Assembly: GCA_025331445.1 (NCBI GenBank)
Contig: JAIWNE010000010.1
Coordinates: 372,001-436,000 of the forward strand
From: Blakeslea trispora
Taxonomy: Eukaryota > Mucoromycota > Mucoromycetes > Mucorales > Choanephoraceae
DNA: 64,000 nt
Direction of reading: 5' to 3'
The notes under the pieces were generated by a model. That model saw only the letters and a program-made list of their open reading frames with translations. It was not told where the DNA came from and ran no database searches. The first letter of the stretch is position 1. The number at the start of each line of letters is the position of its first letter. The translations under genes were made by a program, and so were the position numbers. Of this stretch, positions 1 through 11,690 are shown piece by piece.

Positions 1-465
1 GTTGATATTACCATTGCGATGTCGGGAGAGGCTCTTTGACATTTATTTTGGGCTATTTCCTTATTTTCCTTCTGGAATTAATTGTACTTTCACCCTTTCG
101 TTGTTAATCCTGTTAGTATCAAAGCTTGTTTGCTTTGAAAACCAAGAAGTATTGAAAGTTTTCTTTGCTCAATAGCAACAATAATAATATATTTAAATAG
201 GCTTTTATATTATAAAGTTAGGAAGTAACACGCAGTGCTATCTTTAACCTTTAGTTCGTGATGTTGCCTCTTAAGTTCTTAATTGTTGTTCTTAACTCAC
301 AGTTTTGGAAAAGCTCTCAGGAAAAATATCCCTAAATTTCTATTGATCAGAAAGAATTTCTCTTGCTCAGACTACAAATTTTATTTTCAAACGCAAATCA
401 CTGTATTTCTTTTTTTCTCTTTTCTTGCTTCTCTGCTTTTTTTTTCTCCTTTCAACTTACATTAA
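1..465. other. Upstream non-coding region
   Basis: No convincing gene. The stretch is AT-rich and becomes strongly pyrimidine-rich just before 466 (runs of T/C at about 405-455), as is typical for the 5' leader of the cytochrome b561-like gene that follows. The only long open frame here starts with TTG and is dominated by Phe/Leu from the pyrimidine tracts, so I do not call it. Confidence 0.6.
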
Positions 466-1226
466 ATGGAACATACTGAACATAGTTCATTATTGGACAC
501 TACTGGAAAACCAGATAAAAGGGATACCTATGCAAAATGGAGTATTCTAGCTGGTGTTGCAACATTTGTTGCACTTGTGCTGTCGGTTCTAGTCCGTTTA
601 CCAGTTAATCTTTTTACAGGCCATCCTGTATTTATGATGGTATTAGTCATATGTGCTACGGAAGGAATTGCATTATTGCAACCTACAAAAACACCATCAG
701 AAAAGAAGCAAGGCTTGAGGAAACATGCCATTGTACAATCAATCACCTATCTTTCGGCCATTGGTGGTTTTTCTTTCATTTTTTATAACAAAGTGGTTGC
801 AGGAAAACATCATTTCGAATCGTAAAGAGAAATATGTCCTTTTTTTTTCTTTGGCTTTACTAAATTTCTAGCCAACTAACGCATCATTTCTAAAAAAAAA
901 AAAATAGTTTCCATGGTAAATTAGGTCTCTTTGTATTCATCTTTTTGACTGTTCAGCTTATCTTTGGAATCACCATGGCCTATTTTCCACAACAGGTATT
1001 TGGCTCGGTTGACAAAGGAAAGAGTCTCTGGAAATTTCATCGTATCTCTGGCTACATCTTGCTGAGTTTAGTCTGGCTCACTGCTCAATTGGGTGTTAGA
1101 GCAGATTACATGTACAACAATCTCTACAGCACCCAGCTTATCTGGTTGCATTGGGTAGCTGTTGCACTCGTAGTATTTGGTGTTCTAAGTCGAATTCGCC
1201 TCACAAAATGGGGTCTTAAGTTTTAA
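466..1226 (+). CDS. Cytochrome b561-domain membrane protein
   Basis: Two exons, 466-821 and 908-1226, joined across a GTAAAG...TAG intron in a compatible phase; 224 residues. The joined junction reads HFESFHGKLGL, which restores a motif of the cytochrome b561 family (transmembrane di-heme proteins that pass electrons across membranes, for example from ascorbate or to ferric chelates). About six hydrophobic segments are visible. Candidate heme-ligand histidines sit in TGHPVFM, KHHF, FHGK, FHRISGY and WLHW. There is no DOMON or reductase domain, so this is a stand-alone b561 core. Start chosen at the first ATG after the pyrimidine-rich leader. Substrate and membrane (plasma or vacuolar) cannot be told from sequence. 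Confidence 0.8.
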
Positions 1227-1391
1227 TTTATGCTATTCATCCTAATTGATCACTAAACACAAAGACACACACAACACACATCTTGCTGGGTTTTAAACAA
1301 TGAGTTTTTTTGCTGGCAAATGAGCATTTGAGGAGTGTTCATTTTACCCTCTTTTTTTTTTCTTTTTTTGTTGTTTGTGTACCTTTTTTCT

Positions 1392-2222
1392 ATGTACAGC
1401 CTATTCTACCTTGTCTTTCTATTCTGGAAAGTGTTCTTGGTCTCTATTAAAGCTTTCTTTAACTATCACAAAGTATCTAAAAGAGAGAGAAGAACGACCA
1501 TCACATTAGTTTGGAATGACAAAAAACTACAACTCAACCTTAAAGAATTCGAAAAAGGGTTCGATGAAGCTACTGTACGAGATCTGAAAGAGAAGATCAA
1601 GCTAATGACGGATGTTCCTATCGCTTCTATGAAACTTCAAGTATCTGGAGGTAATATAGATGTCTCTGTCTCTTTAATAGCAAACAAGCTAAAAATTCAT
1701 TTTGTATATAAGCCAATATGAAGGATGATACAGCAACATTAGGTAGTCTCGGTGTTCGCAAAGGCTCTGTGATTACATTAAATGGAAACAAAGTAGATGT
1801 AAGTAATAGACACACACAAAAAAGAGAGAGCTTTCTTTTAACCGTGTAATATCTAGGAATCGGTAGTCAAACAAACTGCTTCGGGCAATCCAGAAGAATA
1901 TGCATTGATGCTTCGTATTGCTGGTGTAGTTGATACAATAGAAAAATCAGTTACGGTCAAACTAGAGGAATTCGAGAAATCATTAGAAGAGGATCAAAAT
2001 AAGAGCAAGCTGAATGATGCCGAGAAAAAGAAACTTCAGGATCAAGGCATTTTCTTGTCAGAAAAGATTATGCAAGGATTGATTGGTTTAGATAGTGTAG
2101 AATGCCCTATGGGATTCGATACTGCAAGACAACGTAGAAGAGAAGGTGTTCGTTTGGCACAAACATTATTAGAGCGTGTAGACAAAGCAAGAGCAATGGC
2201 TAGGGAGATTTGTAAAAAATAA
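1392..2222 (+). CDS. Membrane-anchored ubiquitin-like/BAG-domain co-chaperone
   Basis: Exons 1392-1650, 1713-1798 and 1857-2222; 236 residues. BAG proteins are nucleotide-exchange factors for Hsp70. The order seen is a hydrophobic N-terminal segment (residues about 1-25), a ubiquitin-like region (about 35-125, including LNLKEFEK, ATVRDLKEKI and MKDDTATLGSLGV), and a C-terminal BAG helical bundle (about 140-236, with VKLEEFEKSLEE and RRREGVRLAQTLLERVD). An open frame runs upstream to 1335, but that start is GTG; the first ATG in frame is 1392, which opens directly with the transmembrane-like segment. The anchor recalls yeast Snl1 and the ubiquitin-like part recalls metazoan BAG1. This suggests an Hsp70 regulator at the ER or nuclear envelope (inference). 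Confidence 0.85.
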
Positions 2223-3127
2223 TAATAAAAAAGAACAGGCCTGTACTCGTTTGCATGAATTCTGATTTATTTTATTTTTCGAGAAAGAGGAGTGGGGGGT
2301 CAGTTAATTAAAGCAAGCGTCTTTTTTGTTTGGTTGATATTGGATTCTGCTCTCATAATCCATAAACTAGAAGAAGAAAAAATGATTTATGCATTAGAAC
2401 CAAGCAAATAAAAGCCTAGTATTCTGTATGCCTTTCTTTGGCCTGTATGACAGTAGATTATCCACTATGTCTCAGAAGTTCGATCTACTCAGAGCTGATT
2501 CGAGGTAGTAAGGTATGAAATAAAGTCATTTCCAAAAAAAAATTAGTATCGTTAACCCTGATCTGGTATAGCTGATATCAATCATTTATCCAACATGATG
2601 AGACCAAAGTAGTGAAAGTCAATTGATTCATTCAGTTCAAAATCCTATTTGCCTTTTGGGCTATCATTGGATCAGAACTTGTTTCTAAAGAATAGATAGA
2701 TAAAGTAGACATTGATTTATTTCAGTTGCTGTATTCATATTCAACTCTACGACAGTCATTCTTACATTGAAGAGCCCAAGCCCAATTCAAAGCCAAGATG
2801 GTTAAAAAAAAGATTTCAGGACGCTCCTTCAACTGCAAAAGACACTCCAAACGACTTTTCGCTCACTTACTAGCAAAAATAAATATGACATGAATAAATT
2901 ATGCAACCTTCATTTTCCTTTTTCTCAAATTCATGCACCGAAACACTCAAATACTATTGGCTGTTCAAATGCCTACGTAGACATTTGACAAAACCTAGGT
3001 GCGCGGAACTTTAATAAAAAAATCAAAATCTGCAAAATCAATACATGTACGTTAGATGATAAATGGCATGTGTAACCTTCTATCTTAAAAAGTTCACTGT
3101 TTTTTCGCTCAAAAAGAAAAAAGAGTC
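2223..3127. other. Gene-free interval between BAG gene and helicase
   Basis: About 900 bases without a supportable gene. AT-rich, with stops in all frames. It presumably holds the 3' end of the BAG gene and the promoter of the helicase. An ATGATGA string near 2594 resembles a snoRNA C box, but I find no matching D box and stem. Confidence 0.5.
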
Positions 3128-5384
3128 ATGTTTTGGATTGTTCTTGCAAAAAGAAACGCGTGCTTGTTTAAACGACATCGACTTTATTCTACAGCCATTA
3201 CATTTAACATGTTGCGACCTTATCAAAAAGACTGCATCAACACAAGTTTAGCTGAACTAAAAAACGGCTGCCACAGACAAATTGTCTCTTTGCCAGTTGG
3301 TAATACAGTTTCTTTTTTTTTTTAGGATGTCCTTAAAGTTGACTAAAGAAAAATAATGCTTATGAATAGGTAGTGGTAAAACTGTAAGAATAATGATTGT
3401 ATAGAATAGCATAGAGAGATAACATAGTTGCTACTTTTGTTATAGGTAATTATGTCCAACTTGATTCCATTGATACCCTCGCCTACACCAAAAGCAACCA
3501 AAGTATTATTATTAGCACATCGTAACGAACTTTTGGATCAAGCCTATAATCAAATTAAAAAATATAACCCGAGTTTGGTAAGCGTTAAAAAAAAAAAGAC
3601 TACTTTATCATTCTATCTGACAGATTTCAATCCAGAATGTACAGATAGAACAGGGTAAGCGTAGTTCATCCCTGGAGGGAGTGGATGTAGTTGTTGGTTC
3701 AGTTCCTACTTTGGGAAGAGCGAATTCACCGAGAATTCAGAAATTTGATCCTTCCGAATTTAAAGCCATCTTGATTGATGAAGCACATCATGCTGTTGCA
3801 AGCACATATTTCAACATTCTCGATTATTTTGGTGTTCTGAACGATGATACTGATAAACTTCTATGGGGCTGTTCTGCTACAGTTAAACGACATGATGGAA
3901 AAGCATTAAACGCAGTATTCGATAAAATCACATTCCATGTAGGTTTCCTTGAAATGATTGAACAAGGGTTCCTGAGCTCAATGCGGGTCACTACAGTCAA
4001 AACAGACATCGACTTGAGCCATGTGCGCTCTACCAAAATTGATTTTGTCGAGAAGGATCTTGCTCCTGTCATCAACACAGACACTCGTAATGAAGTCATT
4101 GTCTCTAGTTGGAAAAAGTATGCCTTTGAACAAGATCGAAAATCAACCTTGGTATTTGCTCTTAACATCGAACATACAATTGAACTCTGTAATAAATTTC
4201 TGGATGCTGGCATCAATGCAAAGTGTATCACAAGCAAGACAAATCCAATTGAAAGAAACAAGATTTTAGAAGAATTCAGATTAAGAAAGATACCTGTGCT
4301 AGTCAACTGTGGTAAGGAAAACCATGGCTTTTTTTTTTGTAAGAATTCTAATGACCACACATTTAGCTATCTTGACTGAAGGAACAGATATCCCTTGTGT
4401 CGACTGTATCTTGATGACTAGACCAACTCGCTCAGCTACTTTATTTCAACAGATGTTTGGTCGTGGTTTAAGATTATTTCCAGACAAGGAAAACTGTTTG
4501 GTCATCGATTTTGTTGATAATTTCACAAGAACTGGTGCCGAGGGTGTAGTTACTGTTCCTACCTTGTTAGGTTTAGATTCTTCTGTGACTGAAGGTAATA
4601 TAGGCAGATGAATTTTCACTTGGACTCAAACTCACTTTGTGGTTTAGATGCAGATATTCTCGAACTAGAAGAATTGGCTGAAAAAGAAAAGAAGGAAACT
4701 ATAGGTATTGTTATTTTTGTTGTTGTTGTTTTTTGGGCTTGTTAATCGAAGTAAACTCACATGTATTCATCAGTGGAAAACGCGCAAGAGATCGATCCTG
4801 AACTTGTCTCACTTAAGGTGACTGAATACAATGATTTAGGAGAGCTCATGATAGATATGCGCACTATAAATGAGGTCAGAAGCACATCCAGTCTGAACTG
4901 GGTTGATGTTGGAAAAGACAAGTGTATTCTCAATATTCCCAAGACTGGCTTTATTGTTCTGGAAAGAACAGGCAATAGATGGAGGGGTACATATAGGCGC
5001 GAAGATGTCAAAAGGGGGTTTTTCCCCAAACCCAAAGAAATTCCCTTGGAAACCGAAGACCTTCTCTCTGCTATCCGTGCCTCAGAGACATGGATGCAAG
5101 AGAATCTCAAAACAAATCGTAGCTTGATGCTACGCTCAGCTTTCTTCAGAAAAGACAAAGTGACGGCTCCCCAATTGGATGCACTTTCTCGTTATAAGGT
5201 ACAGGTTTCACCCAATCTCACCAAAGGCCAAGCCATGGATTTGTTGACAAAGTTAAAATATGGCCAATTAAATGTATGGAAGCAAGAGATTAAGCAAGCG
5301 GGTAAGGATGCTGCTGTAAAACAAAAGAGAATGGATGCTGCTGTATTGCGACGAGACAATCAGTCTAGAATCAATATACACTAA
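3128..5384 (+). CDS. IRC3: Mitochondrial DEAH-type DNA helicase, Irc3 family
   Basis: Seven exons: 3128-3299, 3370-3383, 3446-3577, 3636-4311, 4367-4594, 4648-4704 and 4774-5384; 629 residues, phases consistent throughout. Superfamily 2 motifs lie in order: GSGKT (Walker A, 58-62), [10 protein letters not shown] (Ia), DEAH (154-157), SAT (186-188), TEGTDIP (V, from 335) and QMFGRGLR (VI, 360-367). The first 25 residues ([18 protein letters not shown]) are basic and hydrophobic without acids, as expected for a mitochondrial presequence; this decides the start over the internal Met at MLRPYQKD. Yeast Irc3 is a mitochondrial double-strand DNA helicase involved in mtDNA maintenance. Exon 2 is only 14 nt and carries the P-loop core. 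The long C-terminal region after 400 matches the Irc3 layout in length. Confidence 0.88.
3370..3383 (+). other. 14-nt micro-exon encoding the Walker A core
   Basis: GTAGTGGTAAAACT lies between two GT-AG introns (3300-3369 and 3384-3445). It supplies the last two bases of the split Gly codon plus Ser-Gly-Lys-Thr, which is the ATP-binding P-loop of the helicase. Skipping this exon would both shift the frame and remove the nucleotide-binding lysine. Confidence 0.85.
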
Positions 5385-5486
5385 ACCAATACAGATGCTT
5401 TGCATTTCTTTTTAATTACAATTTACATATTTACATTTTAAATACAACAATACTGGTATGAGGGGGGGGTTATACTGCTTTTTTTT

Positions 5487-6834
5487 TTATCTATCTACAT
5501 AAGAGTGTATTAGGGGGGTATGTTTAAAAGAAATGATGATGAAATGAAAGGTATATATGAACAAGCGAACTTGGTCCATCCAAAGGTTATATTGAGACCT
5601 TGATTTCCACTTTGAATGGATTTGATGAACAAAGCGGCCCCTTTGTTTGGCAACAAAAGATTTTGCGATGAGTGCAGTAGAGAAAAACATGATCCGATAC
5701 TTGACAGCCTTTGATTTGGTTACCTTAAATTTGAGTTTGTGTGGACGCTGTGGTGGAGCAACCATGAAATCCTTTACCATATCTTCAAAAATCGATGTCA
5801 GAGATGGTTTAGTTTTAAGTGTCTTTGGAACATCCTTTCTAGGGGGAGCTGAGTTGTTTAGATGGTTTGATGAGTTTGGTTGAGAACACATAGGGTATTG
5901 GTTTACTTTGCGATATGGACTGCTTATTTGCTGCTTTTCGCGCATCATATTTAACAACTGTCGTATGGTGGCTGCAAGTTTCCATTGGGCATATAAATAA
6001 CGCTTTCGATGTTGTACCTGAAGGTCGTTTCTGAAAGGGAGTTCGGCATCATCCAAAGATGAACTGATCACGTCGGGATCACTCGTTGAAAAGATATGTG
6101 TATTTAAACTCTGCTCCGCCTCCTCAATTAATTTTTCCAAGGATTGATTCATGCGGTTGAGACTGTCATCTGCATCTTTTCGGCATTCTTGTTCCACTTC
6201 AACAAAAACTTCTTTTCTGGTGGTAGCACTTTGTTGAGTATCAAAAAAAAAAAAGAACAAAACAAACAAACAAAAAAGAAGCTTGTTAGGATGATATGTC
6301 CAAATAAAGCGGAGCAGTATCCAAACTTACAAACAAGCGGCTTCTGAACTTTCTTGTAGCTTTTGTAAGAAAAATTGGTTCTGTAGTGCTAATCTGTTGT
6401 TAAGCTTGTTAGTTAATGTAGGCATGTTACACTTTTATTTTTCAAAATAAACATGCCTAAAGGGCTGAGTTGTATTTACCTTTGGTAGTAGTACTTGTAA
6501 GACGATATCAATAGCTCTGTGTCCTGCATTGATTTTCTCATCGAATATAACAGGGTATCTAGCTCTTGAGACTATGTTATATATACATATCAAGCAAAGA
6601 AGAAGAAAGACAAATCAATGGCTATATTTTCTTGTATATTCTGTGTCTTCATACCTCTCTGATTTCCTGAACTTGTTGTGACTGATGATATTTTTCTGCA
6701 AGCACCGCAGAATATGATGGTGGTGAACAATTATAATCTTGTAGTAGTCGTAAAACACTTGGTCTTTCCATAGCACTAAAGTATACATCACTGTATTGTT
6801 TGCTTCCCTCTATAAATTCATAAGGTACAGACAT
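5487..6834 (-). CDS. Uncharacterised coiled-coil protein
   Basis: Four exons on the minus strand: 6834-6655, 6571-6480, 6393-6331 and 6228-5487; 358 residues. Phases agree at all three introns and the ATG at 6834 is clear, so I regard it as a real gene. I do not recognise the family. The protein is hydrophilic. A helical, coiled-coil-like stretch covers residues about 60-165 (heptad-like runs such as LALQNQFFLQKLQESS and MNQSLEKLIEEAEQSL). A basic region near 170-200 contains HRKRYLYAQWKLAATIRQLL. The linker is Ser/Pro/Asn-rich and the tail is basic. The last 30 residues are hydrophobic and could reflect an unrecognised final intron. It converges with the helicase gene, about 100 bases apart. 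Confidence 0.6.
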
Positions 6835-7862
6835 TCAGTTCTTTTTTCGGAATGTAATTTTGTGAGAAGAAGAAAAGAAGAAAAAAAGGAGGGAATACAA
6901 AAGTCGATTCTTCATTTAAAATTGATGTGCTTTGTTTGTACAACACTGTCTGTGGTAATAAATAATAAATTGAGCATGTTGATACATTTGAATAAGTCTA
7001 TCACTTGTTAATCTAGCTAAAGAAAAAGGGACAAAACATGCTTGAGCAAATGGTCCAATAAATCATTCAAGTGAATCATGAATAACTTTACTTGAATTAA
7101 CTGTAATTCCAAGCTAATTCTTTAAAATGCGGCCTTCCAAATACATGCTTTTAGGTCAGGGACTAGAGAAATTAACCCAATACATTTGTCTTGAGCAACA
7201 TAAACCTTATAGTCATATAGAATCAGCATTTTGTTTTTTAATTTTCTGCATTTGGTAGATCAAGTCATATGTCATCAGAATTGTTGTATTCAATCTTGAA
7301 ACTGCCTTAATTGCTTCGTCAACTGCTCTAGTCGGTATTAAAAAGGAATGATTCATTGGGGTTTCCTCTGTAATGATAAACACAACTCTACATCTAAAAT
7401 TATGAAATCAAGTAACAGTTTTTGATGTTCAGAGCCCTTCAAAATCGATTTTCTTGACAAATATTGCAAGAAATACACAACACTTGAATGCCCACTTTGA
7501 GCTCTGATTTAGACATGCTTTGATCTGTACCAACAATTCATTTGTCAAAAACATTATCTTGTACAATTACATCTAACCTGAAGCAAGCAACATTATTGTT
7601 TTGAGACCATCTAAATCCAAAAGTAAATGATATTTTGCTTATCGCAAATGAGGCCCCTTTTTTTTTTAGAAACGGTTCATCAAAGACATACGATTAAACC
7701 TTCATTTTTTTTTTGCAGTCTCAGATTTACAAGTAATACGGCATTGCTGATTTCATGTAAGAAAAAACAAATCTTCAAAATGTTAATACTTGCAAAAAAA
7801 AAATCAAAGTGGACAGCAAGCAATCAGAACTTGCATTTAAATCCTAGTTTGGATTTGTTGAA

Positions 7863-8371
7863 AAAGTGTGGTGCGAATGTGGCATATTAGAGTGTGCAGA
7901 CAGCTGTTACAAGAGGAAAATGCAATTTTTTTGTTTCATGATTTCAACCAAAATACAACATTGTATTTATTTGGTTGCGATTGTTAAGGAACAACCCATT
8001 ATCTTGATTCAAGGCAAATGGAAACTGCACATTGATTATGGCTACTATGAATGCAATTGTTTTTATTTAACTTTCTTCATATAGATCTGATCTGGCTTGC
8101 TGTTTCTTTTTTCCTTTTTTGCTTCGATTGAATTAGATGTCAAACTGGTCATGAACCGCAAGAACTGTGTAACCAGATACCTGCAGAGATCTCGATTAAG
8201 CATTATTTGGGTCCGATTTTAGGTCACATAAAGCACAAACTATTAACTAAAGTATTTCAGAAAGCCTTAGTTATCAAACATCTAACTTCAATTCACCAAT
8301 TGTATTATACGGCTATATCAAAGACTGTTGCATCAAACAATGTATCGAACAACATGATAATTAACATGTAA
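7863..8371 (+). other. Possible remnant of a decayed coding region
   Basis: Two adjacent stretches read open: about 7866-8084 (with CECGILECADSCYKRK and QGKWKLHIDYGYYECN) and about 8137-8371 (with CQTGHEPQELC, then GHIKHKLLTKVFQKAL). Both are richer in Cys, His and charged residues than the surrounding AT-rich sequence. They are in different frames and I could not find a GT-AG intron that joins them. I do not recognise a family. They may be debris of an old gene or transposon; chance remains possible. Confidence 0.25.
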
Positions 8372-8533
8372 CCTCTGTCTAGACTCAGATCATAAACTAC
8401 CAAATAAAGAGACGTACAACACATTCACTTGTAACAGAGCTATAGAGTTGAGTGTCTAGCCTGACAACCAAATGTCATTGCTATCATTGCAGGATTAACA
8501 AATAGAATATCTAGACTCACAATAGTTACAAGA

Positions 8534-8874
8534 TGTCATATGATAACGATGGTGGTATTAATATCTCAAGTCTTGTAGAACTATGAAGATGTCACTGCTT
8601 AATTATTTATGTCTCAATGCAAGAAGTCATAAAAGTTGGCCTGCTATAAATAGTTGTTCATTGGTAGATAAGATAAGGTGTAACGAAGATAGACATTGTG
8701 CATCGAAGACCAAGTCACTTTCCATCATCAATAGAATAGTATAAATAGAGATGGATTCTTGACTAGTTAGAAAGCTCATTCAATTTACTTTGAACTTATT
8801 CCGGACAAAACAATAAAAGTTGAGTCTTAGTCGTACTTTATCTCTTTTGTTACTGCTGAGAACCTACTTATACA
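8534..8874 (+). mobile_element. Candidate solo LTR (341 bp)
   Basis: The interval starts TGTCATATG and ends TTATACA. It contains a promoter-like TATAAATAG at about 8644 and 8740, and an AATAAAA polyadenylation-like signal at about 8811 near its 3' end, the usual order in an LTR. ACAAG flanks it at 8528-8532 and 8875-8879, although one extra A lies between the left copy and the TG, so the 5-bp duplication is imperfectly placed. No internal retrotransposon genes follow. Tentative. Confidence 0.35.
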
Positions 8875-9081
8875 ACAAGCATTTACTGCTTACTTTGTCT
8901 TATGTGTATATTAGCTTTCACTCTTTACATTATATTGAGCTTCTATTAGTTTGAGTTGTATATCGTATTTTAAATAAGCGATTCTTTTATTTGATATCAT
9001 TTTCAGTATCTACTTTTATTTATCATATGGTGAAATCACCACAAATCGGATAAACCAATCTCAAATCATTTTGTATAAATA

Positions 9082-9089
9082 GTCGTTGT
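9082..9089. repeat. Left 8-bp target-site duplication of the hAT element
   Basis: GTCGTTGT directly precedes the left terminal inverted repeat and is identical to 11700-11707. Eight-base duplications are the hallmark of hAT transposition. Confidence 0.9.
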
Positions 9090-9106
9090 TGGGAATCGCA
9101 ATCTGT

Positions 9107-9225
9107 CGGGTACGGGTCGAGTTTGACTCGACTCGACTTACAAAAAGTCGGGTTTGCCAAAAATCTGAAGTCGAGTCGAGTTACGAGTCGAGTCACTTGT
9201 CGGGTACCCGACGGGTTAAGGTATT
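9107..9225 (+). repeat. Left subterminal repeat cluster of the hAT element
   Basis: Repeated short motifs of the type GTCGAGT/ACTCGAC and CGGGT, in both orientations. Clustered subterminal repeats near both ends are typical hAT transposase-binding sites. The cluster is mirrored at 11570-11690. Confidence 0.75.
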
Positions 9226-11017
9226 CGGGTTTACTTTAGTGTTACTGTAGAAGTAGTATAGAGCTCGATTTTGCTTTCGATTAAAAAAACTCTTTTTCTT
9301 ACATTACATTTATCATTTTGGTCATATTGGTTTTCTTTTCATTATTTACTTGCAATATCAATAATACGATGATGTTACCTTCATAAAACGCGGAACTACC
9401 GAAAATTTAACAACTCAAGCCTACAATGAAAAAGAGTAAAGGTTATTCGATTTATCGCAATTGTAATCTTATTTGGAAAGTTGCTTTTTAAGTGATGAGT
9501 GATCAATGCTCAAATATAAAGCCAGCTACTATCAAACAATTTGTATAAAAGTTAAATGTATCAAGAGAAAATGCTAATAATTGTGATATTTGCAGTCTCA
9601 GATAGATTCAATGAGAGGGAACTCGATTTTTTTTATTAAAAAGAAAGAGAGCGAACTAATTCTACTGCAAGTCCATGTTGTGTTTATATATTATTTCTAT
9701 CTCGGTTTCAATCAATCACTCCGTTATAATTTTATCTGTATGAGCAGTTTTCCTACTAGGATGACTGGTCACCTTAATTGAAAGATGGCTGTAGCCAGAT
9801 TTCATCCCCCGCCTTGAATAAGGTGGAGATATATTGTTTACTTGATTTATATCTTGGAGAGATAATAATTATGCTCGACAAGATATGTTTTAATCTTGAT
9901 TAGTGTTTCAATATATCAGGCATAACTGTTTCATACTTGTTCACTTGTTTCGTTGGATGTTTAGATCAGTTTAGATTAGGTGATAACGATAGACAAGCCC
10001 TTTGTAATTATGTCTCAGAACTATCTTTATCCAAGTAATGATTTAGTATTTTCTTATAATGAAATCTCTAGAATCATTGCTTGTTTTGTTAGATGCTGCT
10101 ACCTTGAGATTATAAGGCCTACGCAACCATCTTGCTATCACATGTGTCATGTCATATAGCCATTTCAAGTATTGATGAGAAGAGAGTCAATGATGTTATA
10201 TTCGTAGAATATAACAGGCACAAAATATAACAAAAAGGTGAAGACAAATAAAGTCGATTAGAACCAGAACGGCCAAAAAAGATAGATATGAATCTGATCC
10301 GCGTTTATTTCAAATATGTGCCTAGTATTTATACTTTTTACGATGACTGAGTAACAATCCTTAATTTAACTGAGTGACATGGATAATAGCTTATTTTTGG
10401 TGTAATGGATAAAGAGTGAGTACCTCTTGTGTATAAACCATAATTCACTATTTGTGCTTCAATCCAAGTGTACTTGATACAAATGAAGTGTGATCCGATC
10501 TTTTATTTTAGACTGAGTTTAGATGTCAATTAAGCTATAGCCAGTTATAACTGTAGAGCCGTGAGCACGTTTAGGTCTGTATTATAACTCAGATAGGGTA
10601 GAATGTAGGCTGTATACAACAAATGAATATAAATCTGATCATGCTTTCAATGTGTTAGCTAGGCACATTGAACGCTTATATATCATATCATCGCTTTTTA
10701 CCAATGCTTGTTAGATGTTTGATTTCAGGATTACCTCTGGTAATATCTGAAATGATTTTAGTTTTCCCACTTTGTGAACATTATTTGATTTATTGTTATT
10801 TTGACATTATCTGTCAAAATAACCTTTGATGATGATTAATTGAATTTCCGATTATAAGTCGTTCTGGCTTCTGTATATGCCCAAATACGACAATAATAAT
10901 TATGTAAGAACAAATTGCGCAGATACCCATGATTCAAATATTCTCACTGCTGCATCATATGTGTTAGCCTTGACTCTTGGATGTTAAACAGGCAAACTTG
11001 GTAGATTAAACAGAGGT

Positions 11018-11299
11018 ATGGGGAAAAATTTAAATTTAGACAATTTCGATTCAAACCTTTTGCAGATCAGGAAGACCTATTCGTTGCTGAAAATTGAAGG
11101 TGGAAAATATCCTGCTCTTTCAGCAATGGCAAAAAAATATCTCCCTATACCAGCTACACCAACGCCTTGTGAGCGTCTTTTTTCCCGAACGAAGCGCATC
11201 ACTACCATTGCAAGAGCTAAGCTTGGGGAAAAAACAACCAAGACTTTAGTCCTGTCAAGTTACTGGTCTCAAGATATAAAACACCTGCGCAAGATCTAG
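11018..11299 (+). pseudogene. hAT transposase C-terminal dimerisation domain fragment
   Basis: The open frame reads YPALSAMAKKYLPIPATPTP, then CERLFSRTKRITTIARAKL and LVLSSYW. This is the conserved hAT C-terminal dimerisation block (the usual pattern has aromatic-P-x-L-S, IPAT, CERxFS and a closing Leu-rich segment). It lacks the BED finger and catalytic core. In-frame stops lie directly upstream and no spliced exons were found, so I call a fragment. It lies well inside the element whose ends carry 8-bp duplications. Confidence 0.85.
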
Positions 11300-11569
11300 T
11301 TATTTTTTTCTATTTTGCAAATCACATAAGCCGCTTCTATACTTTGTTTAAATGCATACACAATTGTCTTATCTATATACTATATTCAAATTTCTTATTG
11401 CTTTTTTTATTATTTGATTCTTAATTTTCTTTTGCATTTTTTTTATTTTAATTTTACTTAATAAATTTACAACACATTTAAAAATTTACTTAACATGCTC
11501 ATGTCAAACTTGAAAAAGATCCTAAGTAAACACTTCCTTATTTGAAGCTGACCCGAGTTACACGAACCC

Positions 11570-11690
11570 GACAGGTCATTTGGTTAGGTCAAGTCGGTTA
11601 CGAGTCGGTTATATGCTTAAAAAAACAAAGTCGAGTCGAGTCGGTTTTTTGACCCAACGGGTTTTAAGTCGAGTTGACTCGACCCGACTG
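11570..11690 (-). repeat. Right subterminal repeat cluster of the hAT element
   Basis: A second cluster of GTCGAGT, GTCGGT and CCCGA motifs, in inverted arrangement relative to 9107-9225, directly inside the right terminal inverted repeat. Confidence 0.75.

Noticed and set aside
2590..2680. Possible C/D-box snoRNA (ATGATGA string)
   Set aside because: No D box with a closing stem at the right distance.
9590..9781. Open frame inside the hAT element as the transposase N-terminus
   Set aside because: No BED-type Cys/His pattern in the reading frame and no way to join it to the dimerisation domain at 11018.
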